NCBI GenBank assembly: GCA_903842025.1
Contig: CAIMKX010000012.1
Location: forward strand, 1-53,056
From: an uncultured bacterium
GTDB lineage: Bacteria; Patescibacteriota; Minisyncoccia; Phycocordibacterales; PALSA-1337
Reading direction: 5' to 3'
Length of the DNA: 53,056 nt
In this document: positions 23,399-32,556 of the stretch, piece by piece
Numbering within the stretch: position 1 is the first letter of the stretch
Layout: the number at the start of each line of letters is the position of its first letter
Program-made: the position numbers and the translations under genes
Notes under the pieces: generated by a model
What the model saw: only the letters and a program-made list of their open reading frames with translations
The model's database searches: none
What the model was told of the DNA's origin: nothing

Positions 23399-24181
23399 TT
23401 ACCTTTTTAGCCTAGCAACAATGAGAGTATGCCAGCCCAATCGATGTTCAATCCAACGAGCCAAAAAGCCTGGAAGAATATTCCACGGAAAAGCTTTGAC
23501 GTATTTGTACTGTTTGTACTCGTCTATCTTGTAAGGAAAAATATGGTCTTTTTCGATAGAGATGATCTCGAAACCATTTAAGAGTTTCCTGATTTCCGAA
23601 TTACTATAGGTATTAGCGATCGGACAGCCAGTCTGAGCTTCTGGTTGCATAAGACCCAGCAGGATCAAAAAGTTCTTCGTGGAATATTTAGAATACAGCA
23701 TGACCCGAAGTTCTGAATCTAGTCCCATGTATTTCTTGATTTGTTCAAATATTGCCACCGGATCCGGTGAATGATGAATAACGCCAAATGAGTAGACCAG
23801 ATCATATTTCTCGACCGGCACAACCTCTGATAGTGTTTCCGCGTTTGCAATATGGAATCTGGCTGGCAGATTGTAAACCACAAAACGCTGTTTGCATAGT
23901 TTCAGGCTTTCTTCGGACAACTCGACGGCCGTCAACTTGGCTCCATTCCTGGCAAAATTGATTGAATCAGTTCCAATCCCACAACCGATTTCCAAGACTT
24001 TTTTGCCGTTCCATTCTTTGAATTCGGCAAAACCGGGAATATGCGACTCAACGAAATATTTTCGCCATTCAACTTGATCAAAATAGGCTCTGCTGCCAAC
24101 CGGTTCTTTGGAATGACGCAGATTGCATGGCCGACGGTCCCAGAATTCTTTCACAACGGCAATGGAGGCAGTATTTGTCAT
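23399..24181 (-). CDS. Class I SAM-dependent methyltransferase
   Basis: A 260-residue methyltransferase. Motif I is [20 protein letters not shown], then [19 protein letters not shown], and [16 protein letters not shown] (motif post II). The N-terminus contains [18 protein letters not shown], a leader known from bacterial sugar or lipid methyltransferases. It converges on the dehydrogenase gene with a 12-bp gap and is a single-gene strand switch. TATAAT on the minus strand at 24211-24216 may be its -10. Confidence 0.88.
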   Translation of the reverse strand: MTNTASIAVVKEFWDRRPCNLRHSKEPVGSRAYFDQVEWRKYFVESHIPGFAEFKEWNGKKVLEIGCGIGTDSINFARNGAKLTAVELSEESLKLCKQRFVVYNLPARFHIANAETLSEVVPVEKYDLVYSFGVIHHSPDPVAIFEQIKKYMGLDSELRVMLYSKYSTKNFLILLGLMQPEAQTGCPIANTYSNSEIRKLLNGFEIISIEKDHIFPYKIDEYKQYKYVKAFPWNILPGFLARWIEHRLGWHTLIVARLKR

Positions 24182-24257
24182 TTAGATAGCGTCATTATCG
24201 ATAATTGAAGATTATAGCCCATTTTATGATATCATTCCATTAACCCCATCAATTATT

Positions 24258-25226
24258 ATGACTATCGGACAAATCATTCACGAAATCGCGAAGAAAACGC
24301 TTGAACCATTGCGTTTGTACTCGCCGCTTCAAAAAAAATGGCAAAGGATGAGAGAATTGAGGCACGATGCCGAAACTTACAGGAATATAAACAGTTCAAT
24401 CAAAAGGCACCAAGCCAAATACACTGAAGCCGGAAAATGGCTATATGGATACATAAAATTCTCAAGTGAACATTTGGTCGAAAAACCAACAGTCATTCTG
24501 AAAATACCTGAAAATATTCAATCAATAAAAATAGACATCGGCCTTTCTTATACCGCTCCCAATTCCGCCTTATGGATAAAAAGAAAACCGAGAACCTTCG
24601 TTTTTGGATTCGAACCCAACCATGAAGCTGTTGACTACCTGTTTTACGGAAATCTAAACAGGAAAAAACATATCCTGCCGTTGGTTGCATCGCTGAGAAA
24701 GTTAGGGGGCATGGATTCTCAAAAGTTTCTTGGAACAAATTTCATTTTGTTCGATATCGCCATTGATGATTGCGATCCCTGCATGAAAGACTTTTATCTG
24801 ACAGAGGGTGTTGGAACGTCGAGCTTCTACCATCCGACAGATTTTGTTACCGCAAAACACCCGGAAGCTTTCAATATCAGCGAACACAGGCCAGTTCCAA
24901 CAATAAGACTTGCTGATTTTATGTCATTGCTTCCTTGGGATAGATTCCCATACATCGAGCAGATCAAGATTGATACCCAAGGAAACGATGTTCGGGTCCT
25001 CAAAAGTGCCGGCGATTACTTGAAAAAAGTTGTTTTTGTTACGGCAGAGGTTTTTTCGGACAAACAATATGAATACTCCCATACTGAGAAGGAACTTGAC
25101 GATCTGATGACTCTGAACGATTTTGAATTTATCAAAGACACTGATCATAATGGCAATAAAACATATGCCAACAGACTTTTCAAACATCTTTGGAAGACTT
25201 TGGATTACAAGACGGTGGATGTATAA
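24258..25226 (+). CDS. FkbM-like methyltransferase
   Basis: A 322-residue protein with an FkbM-type core: IKIDIGLSYTAPNSALW (degenerate motif I), VFGFEPNHEAVDYLF, and IEQIKIDTQGNDVRVLKSAG, the family's late acidic motif. The central EGVGTSSFYHPT is where FkbM proteins show a conserved serine-rich loop. The N-terminal 70 residues are basic and helical. Probably O-methylates a sugar in the glycan. It is 12 bp before asnB. Confidence 0.75.
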   Translation: MTIGQIIHEIAKKTLEPLRLYSPLQKKWQRMRELRHDAETYRNINSSIKRHQAKYTEAGKWLYGYIKFSSEHLVEKPTVILKIPENIQSIKIDIGLSYTAPNSALWIKRKPRTFVFGFEPNHEAVDYLFYGNLNRKKHILPLVASLRKLGGMDSQKFLGTNFILFDIAIDDCDPCMKDFYLTEGVGTSSFYHPTDFVTAKHPEAFNISEHRPVPTIRLADFMSLLPWDRFPYIEQIKIDTQGNDVRVLKSAGDYLKKVVFVTAEVFSDKQYEYSHTEKELDDLMTLNDFEFIKDTDHNGNKTYANRLFKHLWKTLDYKTVDV

Positions 25227-25238
25227 ATAAACAACAAT

Positions 25239-27014
25239 ATGTGCGGAATAATTGCCATAACTGGAAAAGATTCAAATAATATTCCTGATGGGCCTCTTAG
25301 TGATATGCTCTCGGCTCTTTCCCTACGCGGACCGGATGACCACGACTTTGTCAGATTAAAATCTGGTGACAATCTTAATGACTGCATCCTAGGCCAAACA
25401 CGTCTATCGATTGTCGACCTTTCCAGCGGCCATCAGCCGATGAAAGACAATACCAATCCTTATACGATAGTTTTCAACGGCGAGATCTACGGCTACAAAG
25501 ATCTAAAGAAAAACTTAGAATCGCGTGGTCACCGATTTGATACAAGCTCCGATACTGAGGTTATCCTCAAAGCTTACAGTGAATATGGGCGTGATTGTCT
25601 GAAACATCTCGATGGAATGTTCGCTTTTACCATCTGGGATGCACTTAAGGATGAATTGTTTATCGCCCGCGACAGATTCGGCAAAAAGCCTTTCTATTAC
25701 ACATTCCAAAATGAAATGTTCATGGCCGCCTCGGAAATAAAGGCTTTGTTCGCCAGCGGTTTAATCAAAGGAAAAATCGATCCGCAAGCCCTAGACGACT
25801 TTTTGAGGCTGCTTTATGTTCCCCCAAACAAAAGTATTTATTCGAACATCAAGGTCTTATTACCAGCCCATGCCGCGGTTATAAAGGATGGTCAAATTGA
25901 AACTTGGAGATATTGGAATCTCGAGAAAACAGAGATCAAAATGAATTATGCTGAAGCCAAAACTGAAATAAAACGGCTTTTTGAGAAATCCTGCGAGAAA
26001 AGGATGATCGCCGACGTTGAAATTGGCTCTTTGCTTTCCGGCGGAGTCGATTCAACTCTGGTCACGGCATGTGCGCAAAAATATTCCAACAAACCGATCA
26101 AGACTTTTTCCGTCCAATACGGCGATCTTATAAATGAACTTTCCTTTGCCAAACAGGCTTCAGAAAAGATCGGCACCGATCACTACGCAATAAATGCGGA
26201 CAGTGGCGATTTGGCCGAATTAAAGAACGTCATCGCCTACTTCGACGAGCCTCATGCCGACTCTTCCGACTTTCCCCAGCATTTAGTTTCAAAACTGGCT
26301 TCTTCAAAAGTCAAGGTTGCCCTTTCCGGAGACGGAGCCGATGAGCTTTTCATGGGCTACGGCTGGTACCAGAAATACTGGCACACTCCGCGCTACAAAT
26401 GGGACCGGATCTTCGGCAATCCCTTCTCCATCTACCAGAAGATCAATCAGGTCTTTACAGAAGATGAACGCCGTCATCTCTTAACAGTTGCAGGTTCTGG
26501 ACAAGATTCATTCGAAAAGGAGGTTCTGGTCGGAAGCAACGGCGATATTGATAAGATCAATCGTTGTGATTTGATGATCTACCTGCCTGGCCAACTCCTT
26601 TCAAAAGTCGATCGGACCAGCATGATGCATTCATTGGAAATGCGCGCACCATTCCTGGATACGGCTTTGGCCGAATTCGTCTACAATTTGCCGGTTGAAT
26701 TCAAGCTGAACAGAAATGAGAACAAGATAATACTCAAAGATGTCTTGTCAGAAATAATGCCCAAAGAATTCGTCTATCGCCGCAAGCAAGGTTTCGGTGC
26801 ACCTATAAAAGAATGGCTGAATGAAGAAATTATCAAAGCTGAATTAGATCGACTCATAAAAACAGAGAAACATCCGATGTTTGGATATTTAAATCATGAC
26901 GAAGTGACCAAAATAATCAGTCAGAGAATGAGTCTGGTTAAATCAGCCGTCCAGAAGATCTGGTCTCTGCTCTGCCTGAGTCTTTGGTTTGAAGCAAATC
27001 AAAAAAACTTTTAG
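25239..27014 (+). CDS. asnB: Asparagine synthase (glutamine-hydrolysing)
   Basis: Class B synthetase, 591 residues. MCGIIAITG gives the N-terminal nucleophile Cys2 of the glutaminase domain; NGEIYGYKDLK and GMFAFTIWD follow. The synthetase domain has the PP-loop SLLSGGVDST near residue 263 and SGDGADELFMGYGWY. AsnB-like proteins are frequent in surface-polysaccharide loci, where they may amidate a uronic acid. With a nucleotide-sugar dehydrogenase two genes away that is attractive, but ordinary asparagine synthesis cannot be excluded. Confidence 0.92.
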   Translation: MCGIIAITGKDSNNIPDGPLSDMLSALSLRGPDDHDFVRLKSGDNLNDCILGQTRLSIVDLSSGHQPMKDNTNPYTIVFNGEIYGYKDLKKNLESRGHRFDTSSDTEVILKAYSEYGRDCLKHLDGMFAFTIWDALKDELFIARDRFGKKPFYYTFQNEMFMAASEIKALFASGLIKGKIDPQALDDFLRLLYVPPNKSIYSNIKVLLPAHAAVIKDGQIETWRYWNLEKTEIKMNYAEAKTEIKRLFEKSCEKRMIADVEIGSLLSGGVDSTLVTACAQKYSNKPIKTFSVQYGDLINELSFAKQASEKIGTDHYAINADSGDLAELKNVIAYFDEPHADSSDFPQHLVSKLASSKVKVALSGDGADELFMGYGWYQKYWHTPRYKWDRIFGNPFSIYQKINQVFTEDERRHLLTVAGSGQDSFEKEVLVGSNGDIDKINRCDLMIYLPGQLLSKVDRTSMMHSLEMRAPFLDTALAEFVYNLPVEFKLNRNENKIILKDVLSEIMPKEFVYRRKQGFGAPIKEWLNEEIIKAELDRLIKTEKHPMFGYLNHDEVTKIISQRMSLVKSAVQKIWSLLCLSLWFEANQKNF

Positions 27015-27020
27015 CAAGAT

Positions 27021-27192
27021 TAGGCGAGCAGTCCTGGCATATGTGCTTTCGAGGACATTTCGGAGCGTCGCTCAAATTAGTCATTGGAATACATAGCGGA
27101 GCGACGCGAGAATAGACAGCCCGGCGAGGTCCCTATAATTCGAGCCGGGCTTATCGTGTCCGAGAAAGCACATATGCCAGGGCTACTCGCCT
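27021..27192. repeat. 172-bp multi-stem palindromic element
   Basis: 29-bp outer arms (27021-27049 and 27164-27192) pair with two mismatches. Inside are two more stems: GCGTCGCTC/GAGCGACGC (27065-27073 with 27099-27107) and AGCCCGGC/GCCGGGCT (27118-27125 with 27144-27151). It forms a three-way-junction-like shape between converging genes, and its right arm contains the last codons of the epimerase gene. Confidence 0.75.
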
Positions 27193-28184
27193 ACATACTC
27201 CTTCTTATTCTTTTTGTAATAGTCACACATTCTGGCGATTCCCTCTTCAAGTTTAACTTCCGGTTTCCAGTCCGTCGCTTTCATTATCTTGGAAATATCT
27301 GTTTCAAAGTTGCCTGTCTCCTCTTTTTCATAATTCTCTGGCCATGGAACATATTCAATATTTCCACTACCGACCTTCTTAACGACCAATTCAGCCATTT
27401 TTTTGAATTCAACAGATTTTCCCGACCCGCAATTGTATAGCTCTCCCGCAGTCTTCGGAGAAATAGCCACCGCCAGAAAAGCTTCGACCAAGTCACTTAT
27501 GTGAATATAATCTCTTTTCTGCTTGCCGTCGCCAAAGATCTTTATTGTCTTATTTTCCATAGCCAATCGCATGAACCAGCCCGGGATTGAATATTTGCTA
27601 TGCTTTATCTGTTGTCGTTCGCCGTAGGGATTGGTGATCCGGAGGACAGCCGTATTCAAGCCGTAATTCTTGTGATAAAGATAATAGTATTTCTCAGCCG
27701 CCAATTTGTGAACTCCGTAGAGGCTCAAAGGATTGGCTGGATGGTTTTCTGTGACTGGATTTTCAAGAATTTTACCCAAAGCCAATCGCGAACTTGAAAA
27801 AACAATTTTAGCTTTCGTATTCAAATGCCGGCAAGTTTCTAGAACCGTTAAATGACCTCTGCAATTGATATCCAGGTCTTCAAAAGGGATATTGCCACTA
27901 TCAATATGGCTAACCTGGGCAGCCAGATTGAAAATAATATCTTTATCAACAACAAGTTTTTCGACAAGATCTTTATCGCGAATATCCCCGGTTATTGTCG
28001 ATATCTTATCTGTTATCTCTTTAATATTAAACCAATTTCCACCATAAAGTGGCGCCAGATTATCGAGAATAGTCACTTTGGCTCCAAGAGCAACCAAACT
28101 TTGAGCAATATTGCTTCCAATAAAACCCAAACCGCCGGTTATTAGCACCTTCTTGCCTTTGTATTCATCAATAATTTTTTTCAT
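27183..28184 (-). CDS. NAD-dependent nucleotide-sugar epimerase/dehydratase
   Basis: A 333-residue extended SDR of the GalE/WbpP type. VLITGGLGFIGSNIAQSL binds NAD, IVFSSSRLAL carries the serine region, and YGVHK the Tyr-Lys pair. NPYGERQQIKHSKYSIPGWF and KQKRDYIHISDLVEAFL are substrate-side motifs of UDP-sugar 4-epimerases. The ATG at 28184 lies inside the rmlC 3' end (17-bp overlap), so the two are coupled. The last codons lie in a palindromic element. Confidence 0.9.
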   Translation of the reverse strand: MKKIIDEYKGKKVLITGGLGFIGSNIAQSLVALGAKVTILDNLAPLYGGNWFNIKEITDKISTITGDIRDKDLVEKLVVDKDIIFNLAAQVSHIDSGNIPFEDLDINCRGHLTVLETCRHLNTKAKIVFSSSRLALGKILENPVTENHPANPLSLYGVHKLAAEKYYYLYHKNYGLNTAVLRITNPYGERQQIKHSKYSIPGWFMRLAMENKTIKIFGDGKQKRDYIHISDLVEAFLAVAISPKTAGELYNCGSGKSVEFKKMAELVVKKVGSGNIEYVPWPENYEKEETGNFETDISKIMKATDWKPEVKLEEGIARMCDYYKKNKKEYVGE

Positions 28185-28704
28185 GGGATTTATATTGTTT
28201 GTCCTTTTCGGAAAGGATCGGCGATGAAACCGGCCACTTGATGCAGATCGACGGATCATTCCAAATGATTCCCATCTCATGCTCCGGTGAATATTCCGCC
28301 GTACATTTATAAACAACTTCCGCTTTATTGCTCAAAACACAAAAGCCGTGAGCAAAACCTTCCGGAATGTAAAGCTGTTTATGATTGTCGGCTGACAAGT
28401 TGACGCCAAACCAAGAAAGGTATGTTTTGGAATCTTTGTGTAAATCTACCGCCACATCGAAGATTTCACCACAAACGCATCGCACCAGCTTGCCCTGAGC
28501 CTTTGGCGCCACTTGGTAATGAAGCCCTCGCAAAACGTTTTTCTTCGAATACGAATGATTCTCTTGAACGAAATCAGGGATACCCTTTTCTTTGAAGGAA
28601 CTCGACTTGAATGTTTCCAGAAAAAAACCTCTTTCATCCACAAAGACCTTTGGTTCAATCAGGATCAATTCCGGTATCTTTTGGGCCGTAAAAGTAAATG
28701 ACAT
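28168..28704 (-). CDS. rfbC: dTDP-4-dehydrorhamnose 3,5-epimerase-like (RmlC)
   Basis: A 178-residue cupin epimerase. It has the order expected for RmlC: FVDERGFFLETF, FVQENHSYSKKNVLRGLHYQ with the catalytic histidine, VRCVCGEIFDVAVDL with the partner aspartate, and IPEGFAHGFCVLS. It should convert a 4-keto-6-deoxy sugar nucleotide, in the rhamnose or a related pathway. RmlA, RmlB and RmlD are not in the window. The ATG at 28704 is chosen: a TTGCAA-16-TAAGAT promoter ends seven bases before it, and the 59 earlier track codons are not family-like. Confidence 0.92.
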   Translation of the reverse strand: MSFTFTAQKIPELILIEPKVFVDERGFFLETFKSSSFKEKGIPDFVQENHSYSKKNVLRGLHYQVAPKAQGKLVRCVCGEIFDVAVDLHKDSKTYLSWFGVNLSADNHKQLYIPEGFAHGFCVLSNKAEVVYKCTAEYSPEHEMGIIWNDPSICIKWPVSSPILSEKDKQYKSHEKNY

Positions 28705-28711
28705 CTTGGTA

Positions 28712-28739
28712 ATCTTAGACGGTGGGTGAAAAATTGCAA
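28712..28739 (-). promoter_or_regulatory. rfbC promoter, leaderless type
   Basis: On the minus strand TTGCAA (28734-28739), 16 bp, TAAGAT (28712-28717), with the ATG seven bases after the -10. Confidence 0.5.
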
Positions 28740-28772
28740 GTTTATCAGAATCGGAATAGTATATATGAAAAT

Positions 28773-29918
28773 ATGATAAAAGAGATCTATTGGGGCTATC
28801 GGAATAAAATATGCAACAAATTATTCGGCGTTGTCCATCTTCCGGCCCAAGGAAAGAAAAAAGGTGACGTACTGATCTCATACATAGTCGAGCCGTTCAC
28901 CTTGGCACCCTGGGAACAACTTTCAAACTATCATACGAACAACTGGGAATGCCGTGAGATCGCCAGACTTTTCAGTCAAAAGGGATACGCCTGCGATATT
29001 GTCAGTTCTAGAAATAAAAACTTCAAACCCAAAAAATCATATGTTGTCTGCATTGACACTGATGACAATCTGGAAAAATTCACAAAATATCTTCCTAGAA
29101 ATTGTCAGAAAGTCTTTCATGCACTCATGTCCCATTGGGAAGACTATAATGCAGCCGAGAAACGCAGGTTGAACGATCTCGAAAAAAGACGTGGCATTCG
29201 CCTATCACCTCACAGACAATTGGAACCGTCAAAAAATGCGGAGTATGCTGATTTCATAACAGCCTTCGGCAACAAAACCATTCTTGACACATTCAACAAG
29301 TGCGGCAAGTCGGTCTATTACATTCCAATCTCTGTCGTCAAACAATTTGATTTCCCTGAACAAAAGGATTTCGGCGAAGCCCGCAAGACTTATGCTTGGA
29401 TGGGAGGTGGTGGTGCCGTCCTGAAAGGCCTCGACCTAACGCTTGAAGCTTTTCGCCAAATGCCTGAATTCGACCTTCATGTCTGCGGACCCGTTTCAGC
29501 CGAGAAAGATTTTGTCCAAGCCTTCAAAGAAGAGCTCGAGAAAACCCCGAATATTCATGTTCGCGGCCGAATGGAAGTCACCAGCCAGGAATACACAGAC
29601 ATTCTGAATAAATGCGCGGCCGTCGTTTATCCGACGGCGGCCGAAGGTTCATCCGGCACGATAGTTCTGGCTATGCATGCCGGTGTAATTCCGATCATTA
29701 GTCCGGAAACAGGCATCTGGGAAAGATCCGGCTACATTCCGCTAATAAATCCCACCGTTCAATCTATCATCAAAACTGTTCGAGATTTTTCAAAAATGCC
29801 CGAGAATGAAATACGTGCCTTATCAAAAAAAATCTGGGATTATGCCCGCGAACAAAATACCAGAGAAACTTATAGCGCGGCTTACAGAAATATTATTGAA
29901 AACGTTTTGAAACTATGA
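28773..29918 (+). CDS. GT4-family glycosyltransferase
   Basis: A 381-residue GT-B enzyme. The C-terminal donor domain is clear: GGGAVLKGLDLTLEAFRQMP, ILNKCAAVVYPTAAEGSSGT with the EGSSGT variant of the usual EGFG, and GVIPIISPETGIW. The N-terminal half holds ISYIVEPFTLAPWEQLSNY. ATG 28773 is chosen because a TATATA box ends a few bases before it; the track GTG at 28722 overlaps the divergent rfbC promoter. Its stop overlaps the next ATG (ATGA), coupling the two. Confidence 0.82.
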   Translation: MIKEIYWGYRNKICNKLFGVVHLPAQGKKKGDVLISYIVEPFTLAPWEQLSNYHTNNWECREIARLFSQKGYACDIVSSRNKNFKPKKSYVVCIDTDDNLEKFTKYLPRNCQKVFHALMSHWEDYNAAEKRRLNDLEKRRGIRLSPHRQLEPSKNAEYADFITAFGNKTILDTFNKCGKSVYYIPISVVKQFDFPEQKDFGEARKTYAWMGGGGAVLKGLDLTLEAFRQMPEFDLHVCGPVSAEKDFVQAFKEELEKTPNIHVRGRMEVTSQEYTDILNKCAAVVYPTAAEGSSGTIVLAMHAGVIPIISPETGIWERSGYIPLINPTVQSIIKTVRDFSKMPENEIRALSKKIWDYAREQNTRETYSAAYRNIIENVLKL

Positions 29919-30817
29919 GCACCCATCCTCTGATCAGCGTCATAATGCCCGTTTATAACTGCGAGAAAACCGTGGCTATTGCCATCGGATCAATCCTTAA
30001 CCAGACATATAGGAATACGGAACTTATTGTCGTCAACGATTCAAGCACTGACCAGACAAGGAATATTATTGAGGAATTAGCCAAGAATGACGACCGGATT
30101 AGACTTTTTGACAATGAATCTGATCCAAATCGCTTCGATGTAAAACTTAATAGGAATGTGAACGCCGGTTACTCGGCCAGAAATCTGGGATTCAAACATG
30201 CCAAAGGCGAACTGATCACCTTCCAGGATGCCGACGATGCTTCCCTTCTGAATCGTCTGGAAATTCAATATGATCTTCTCATAAAAAGTAACTCAATTCA
30301 CGTCACGCTCGATTGGTTCAAATTTGACGAAACCAAGCTCGGCAGGAAGTTAAACACGGCCAAATATTCAGATCGGATTGAATCCTTGGGGCCCGATGAA
30401 TTATATACGATGTCCCAGAGGTCAAAAGGTTTGGTGGCCAAAATATCGAAACAGATTAATCGAGCGGTGCCATTCCATTGGAAAAGAATGCGAGTCATCA
30501 ATAAGCTTTTCTTCGGTTCATTGGAAAACTATCCGGGTGCTGGCAATTCGCCATTGTTCAAAAGAGAAGTCATCGAAAAAGTCCAATTCCGCAAATTAGA
30601 AGATCGAATCTGGCCTTCCTTCATGGGCCGCGGCGCCGACAAAGACTTCAATTTCCAGGTGGCGGAAACTTTCAGGAATAGCCATTTCTTCGCAATTCCG
30701 CTCTATATGTGGAGAGTTCCAAAACAAAACGATAAATACGTCGACACAGTATCATCAAATTTTCTTGACCAAGAATCGACATTACCCTATTATGAACGAA
30801 CAAAATCACATGGATAA
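29915..30817 (+). CDS. GT2-family glycosyltransferase
   Basis: A 300-residue inverting GT-A enzyme. ISVIMPVYNCEKTVAIAIGS and VVNDSSTDQTR lie at the N-terminus, GYSARNLGFKHAKGE in the middle, and FQDADDASL is the DxD metal site. The C-terminal 120 residues (ENYPGAGNSPLFKREV, FMGRGADKDFNFQVAE) fit the acceptor side. It overlaps its upstream neighbour by 4 bp and the downstream GT by 8 bp, so the three form one operon. Confidence 0.9.
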   Translation: MSTHPLISVIMPVYNCEKTVAIAIGSILNQTYRNTELIVVNDSSTDQTRNIIEELAKNDDRIRLFDNESDPNRFDVKLNRNVNAGYSARNLGFKHAKGELITFQDADDASLLNRLEIQYDLLIKSNSIHVTLDWFKFDETKLGRKLNTAKYSDRIESLGPDELYTMSQRSKGLVAKISKQINRAVPFHWKRMRVINKLFFGSLENYPGAGNSPLFKREVIEKVQFRKLEDRIWPSFMGRGADKDFNFQVAETFRNSHFFAIPLYMWRVPKQNDKYVDTVSSNFLDQESTLPYYERTKSHG

Positions 30818-31706
30818 GAAAATCGAACTTTCATATTTGGTTGTGACCAAAAACAAACTGTCGTACCTCAAAATTACTTTGGAGAAACTTATCGCCGAGA
30901 AAAAACTTGACGAGGAGATTCTGGTCGCGGACGGAGCCAGTACCGACGGAACAAAAGATTATCTCTTGGGGCTGAAGAATTCTGGCGCAATAGATTTCTT
31001 GGTCTCCGAAGTCGATTTCGGCGTAGCTCACGCCATGAACAAATTGATCCTCGTCGCCAAGGGAACACTTTTTATGCTCATTGCTGACGACGACGCTTAC
31101 GATTATCAGGTCTTGGCGGAGTGCAAAAGATTCATGCTCGAACACAAAAATATAGACCTCGTCTGCGCCAACGGCGGCGTGCTTTATAGTGCGTCAAATA
31201 AGAATCATCCCGGATATACAATCAGGCCTCTGGATTATGCGCCCGAATTCAAGGAATGGCAAAGAAGCCATAGACCGTTCGCTTTCGCCGAACTAGGTCT
31301 CATCTTGCGAAGATCTTCTCTGCCGGTCATCGGACTGCGCGATCTGAACATCCGCCGGGCTGACGCCGAATTTTCCCTGCGGCTGACCGCCGGCAAGGCC
31401 AGGATCGCCTGGTACAACGGCTATTCATACGTTAATGTCCTGAATCAGCAGAGCGCCAGCAAGGTTTACGCCAAAGAGATGGTGAAAGATATCGAGCGTC
31501 TCAAACAATTTTACCTCGGAGAAGAACCGGATTCTTTTTTCGTGAAAAGACTCAAGATCATCGGAAACATTTTGAGATCGAAATTCATTCTCAAAAAAAG
31601 CAAATCCCTGATAGCCATCGACCAACCTTGGTCGGCGTTGATAATCATAGCCGAGAATTGGTTAGCCAGGATGAACAGTGTAAGAAAAGCTGAGTTCATT
31701 TATTAG
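30810..31706 (+). CDS. GT2-family glycosyltransferase
   Basis: A 298-residue GT-A enzyme. The start LSYLVVTKNKLSYLKITLEK, then ILVADGASTDGTKDYL, GVAHAMNKLILVAKGT and MLIADDDAYDY (DxD) match the WcaA-like GT2 group. The ATG at 30810 (MDKKIE) overlaps the previous stop; 30792 is an alternative ATG. The late block LNIRRADAEFSLRLTAGKARIAW is typical of acceptor-side helices. Confidence 0.88.
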   Translation: MDKKIELSYLVVTKNKLSYLKITLEKLIAEKKLDEEILVADGASTDGTKDYLLGLKNSGAIDFLVSEVDFGVAHAMNKLILVAKGTLFMLIADDDAYDYQVLAECKRFMLEHKNIDLVCANGGVLYSASNKNHPGYTIRPLDYAPEFKEWQRSHRPFAFAELGLILRRSSLPVIGLRDLNIRRADAEFSLRLTAGKARIAWYNGYSYVNVLNQQSASKVYAKEMVKDIERLKQFYLGEEPDSFFVKRLKIIGNILRSKFILKKSKSLIAIDQPWSALIIIAENWLARMNSVRKAEFIY

Positions 31707-31726
31707 TTTTTGTGAGAATTTTAATT

Positions 31727-31732
31727 TATAAT
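31727..31732 (+). promoter_or_regulatory. TATAAT -10, leaderless arrangement
   Basis: A perfect TATAAT six bases before the ATG at 31739. It lies inside the codons that the track places upstream (GTG 31712), arguing for the later start. A possible TTAGTT -35 is 18 bp upstream. Confidence 0.5.
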
Positions 31733-31738
31733 CACAAC

Positions 31739-32524
31739 ATGTTCTACAAAACTTCAGTTCTGGTTCGTTACAATCCCTTTATGAAAAAAATCATTCGTAG
31801 GGTCAAAAAGGCTTTCGGCTGGAATGATCCAACAATAGGGATCAACGCTAGCCTGGTCCGCAAATACGCCCCAGGCAAATCGTTTGCCGATATCGGCGCG
31901 CTCTGGGGAGTGAACGGACTGAATTCGTTTATCGCCGAAGAGAGCGGCGCCAAAAAAGTCGTGGCTGTGGATGTTTATCCAGCCAGCCCAAAATTCCTGG
32001 AAGAAAAGATGAAGCGAAATTCTCGGATCGAATTCGTGCAGGGAGACATCAATCTTGCCAGTACCGTGGCAAAAATAGGCACAATTGACGTCGTTCTTTG
32101 TTCCGGAGTTCTTTATCATACGCCCGATCCAATCCATCTTCTGACCCGCTTGCGGGCGATTACTGGTGATACACTGATCCTGAATACAGCGTCCATACCT
32201 GACGTGCCTGGAATGAAAAATGTCGGCGTTTTCTACCCTTTTCTTGAAGAAAATCAGCGCAAGATCTGGAATATAGGTTCAGGTATGCAAAAGGCCATTA
32301 CCGGCCCCTATGAGCCCGAGGAAGGCTACGGCAACTGGTTCTGGGGTATGACCCCAAGTCTGATCGAATCCATGCTCAATTGCGCAGGTTTCGAAGTCAA
32401 GGAACGTTTTATTAGCTCCATCCTAACTGTTTATGTCTGCAAAGTGACTGAGGTAAAACTTGCAGCCGTGTCCGGAGAATGGAACGTGCCTGTGGGCGTC
32501 GAGTTTTCAAAATTTAAACGCTAA
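31739..32524 (+). CDS. Class I SAM-dependent methyltransferase
   Basis: A 261-residue methyltransferase. FADIGALWGVNGLNSFIAEE is motif I, VVAVDVYPASP follows, then FVQGDINLA and IDVVLCSGVLYHTPDPIHLL, which is typical of class I enzymes acting on small molecules or sugars. A second ATG (31781) would give a 247-residue product; the TATAAT position favours 31739. The basic segment RRVKKAFGW near the start may associate with the membrane. Confidence 0.85.
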   Translation: MFYKTSVLVRYNPFMKKIIRRVKKAFGWNDPTIGINASLVRKYAPGKSFADIGALWGVNGLNSFIAEESGAKKVVAVDVYPASPKFLEEKMKRNSRIEFVQGDINLASTVAKIGTIDVVLCSGVLYHTPDPIHLLTRLRAITGDTLILNTASIPDVPGMKNVGVFYPFLEENQRKIWNIGSGMQKAITGPYEPEEGYGNWFWGMTPSLIESMLNCAGFEVKERFISSILTVYVCKVTEVKLAAVSGEWNVPVGVEFSKFKR

Positions 32525-32556
32525 GACTATTATTCCCTACTGACCAAAGACACATC

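Noticed and set aside
27021-27192. tRNA gene within the three-stem element
   Set aside because: No anticodon arm, no T-loop consensus in the right place and no CCA; the outer stem is far longer than an acceptor stem.
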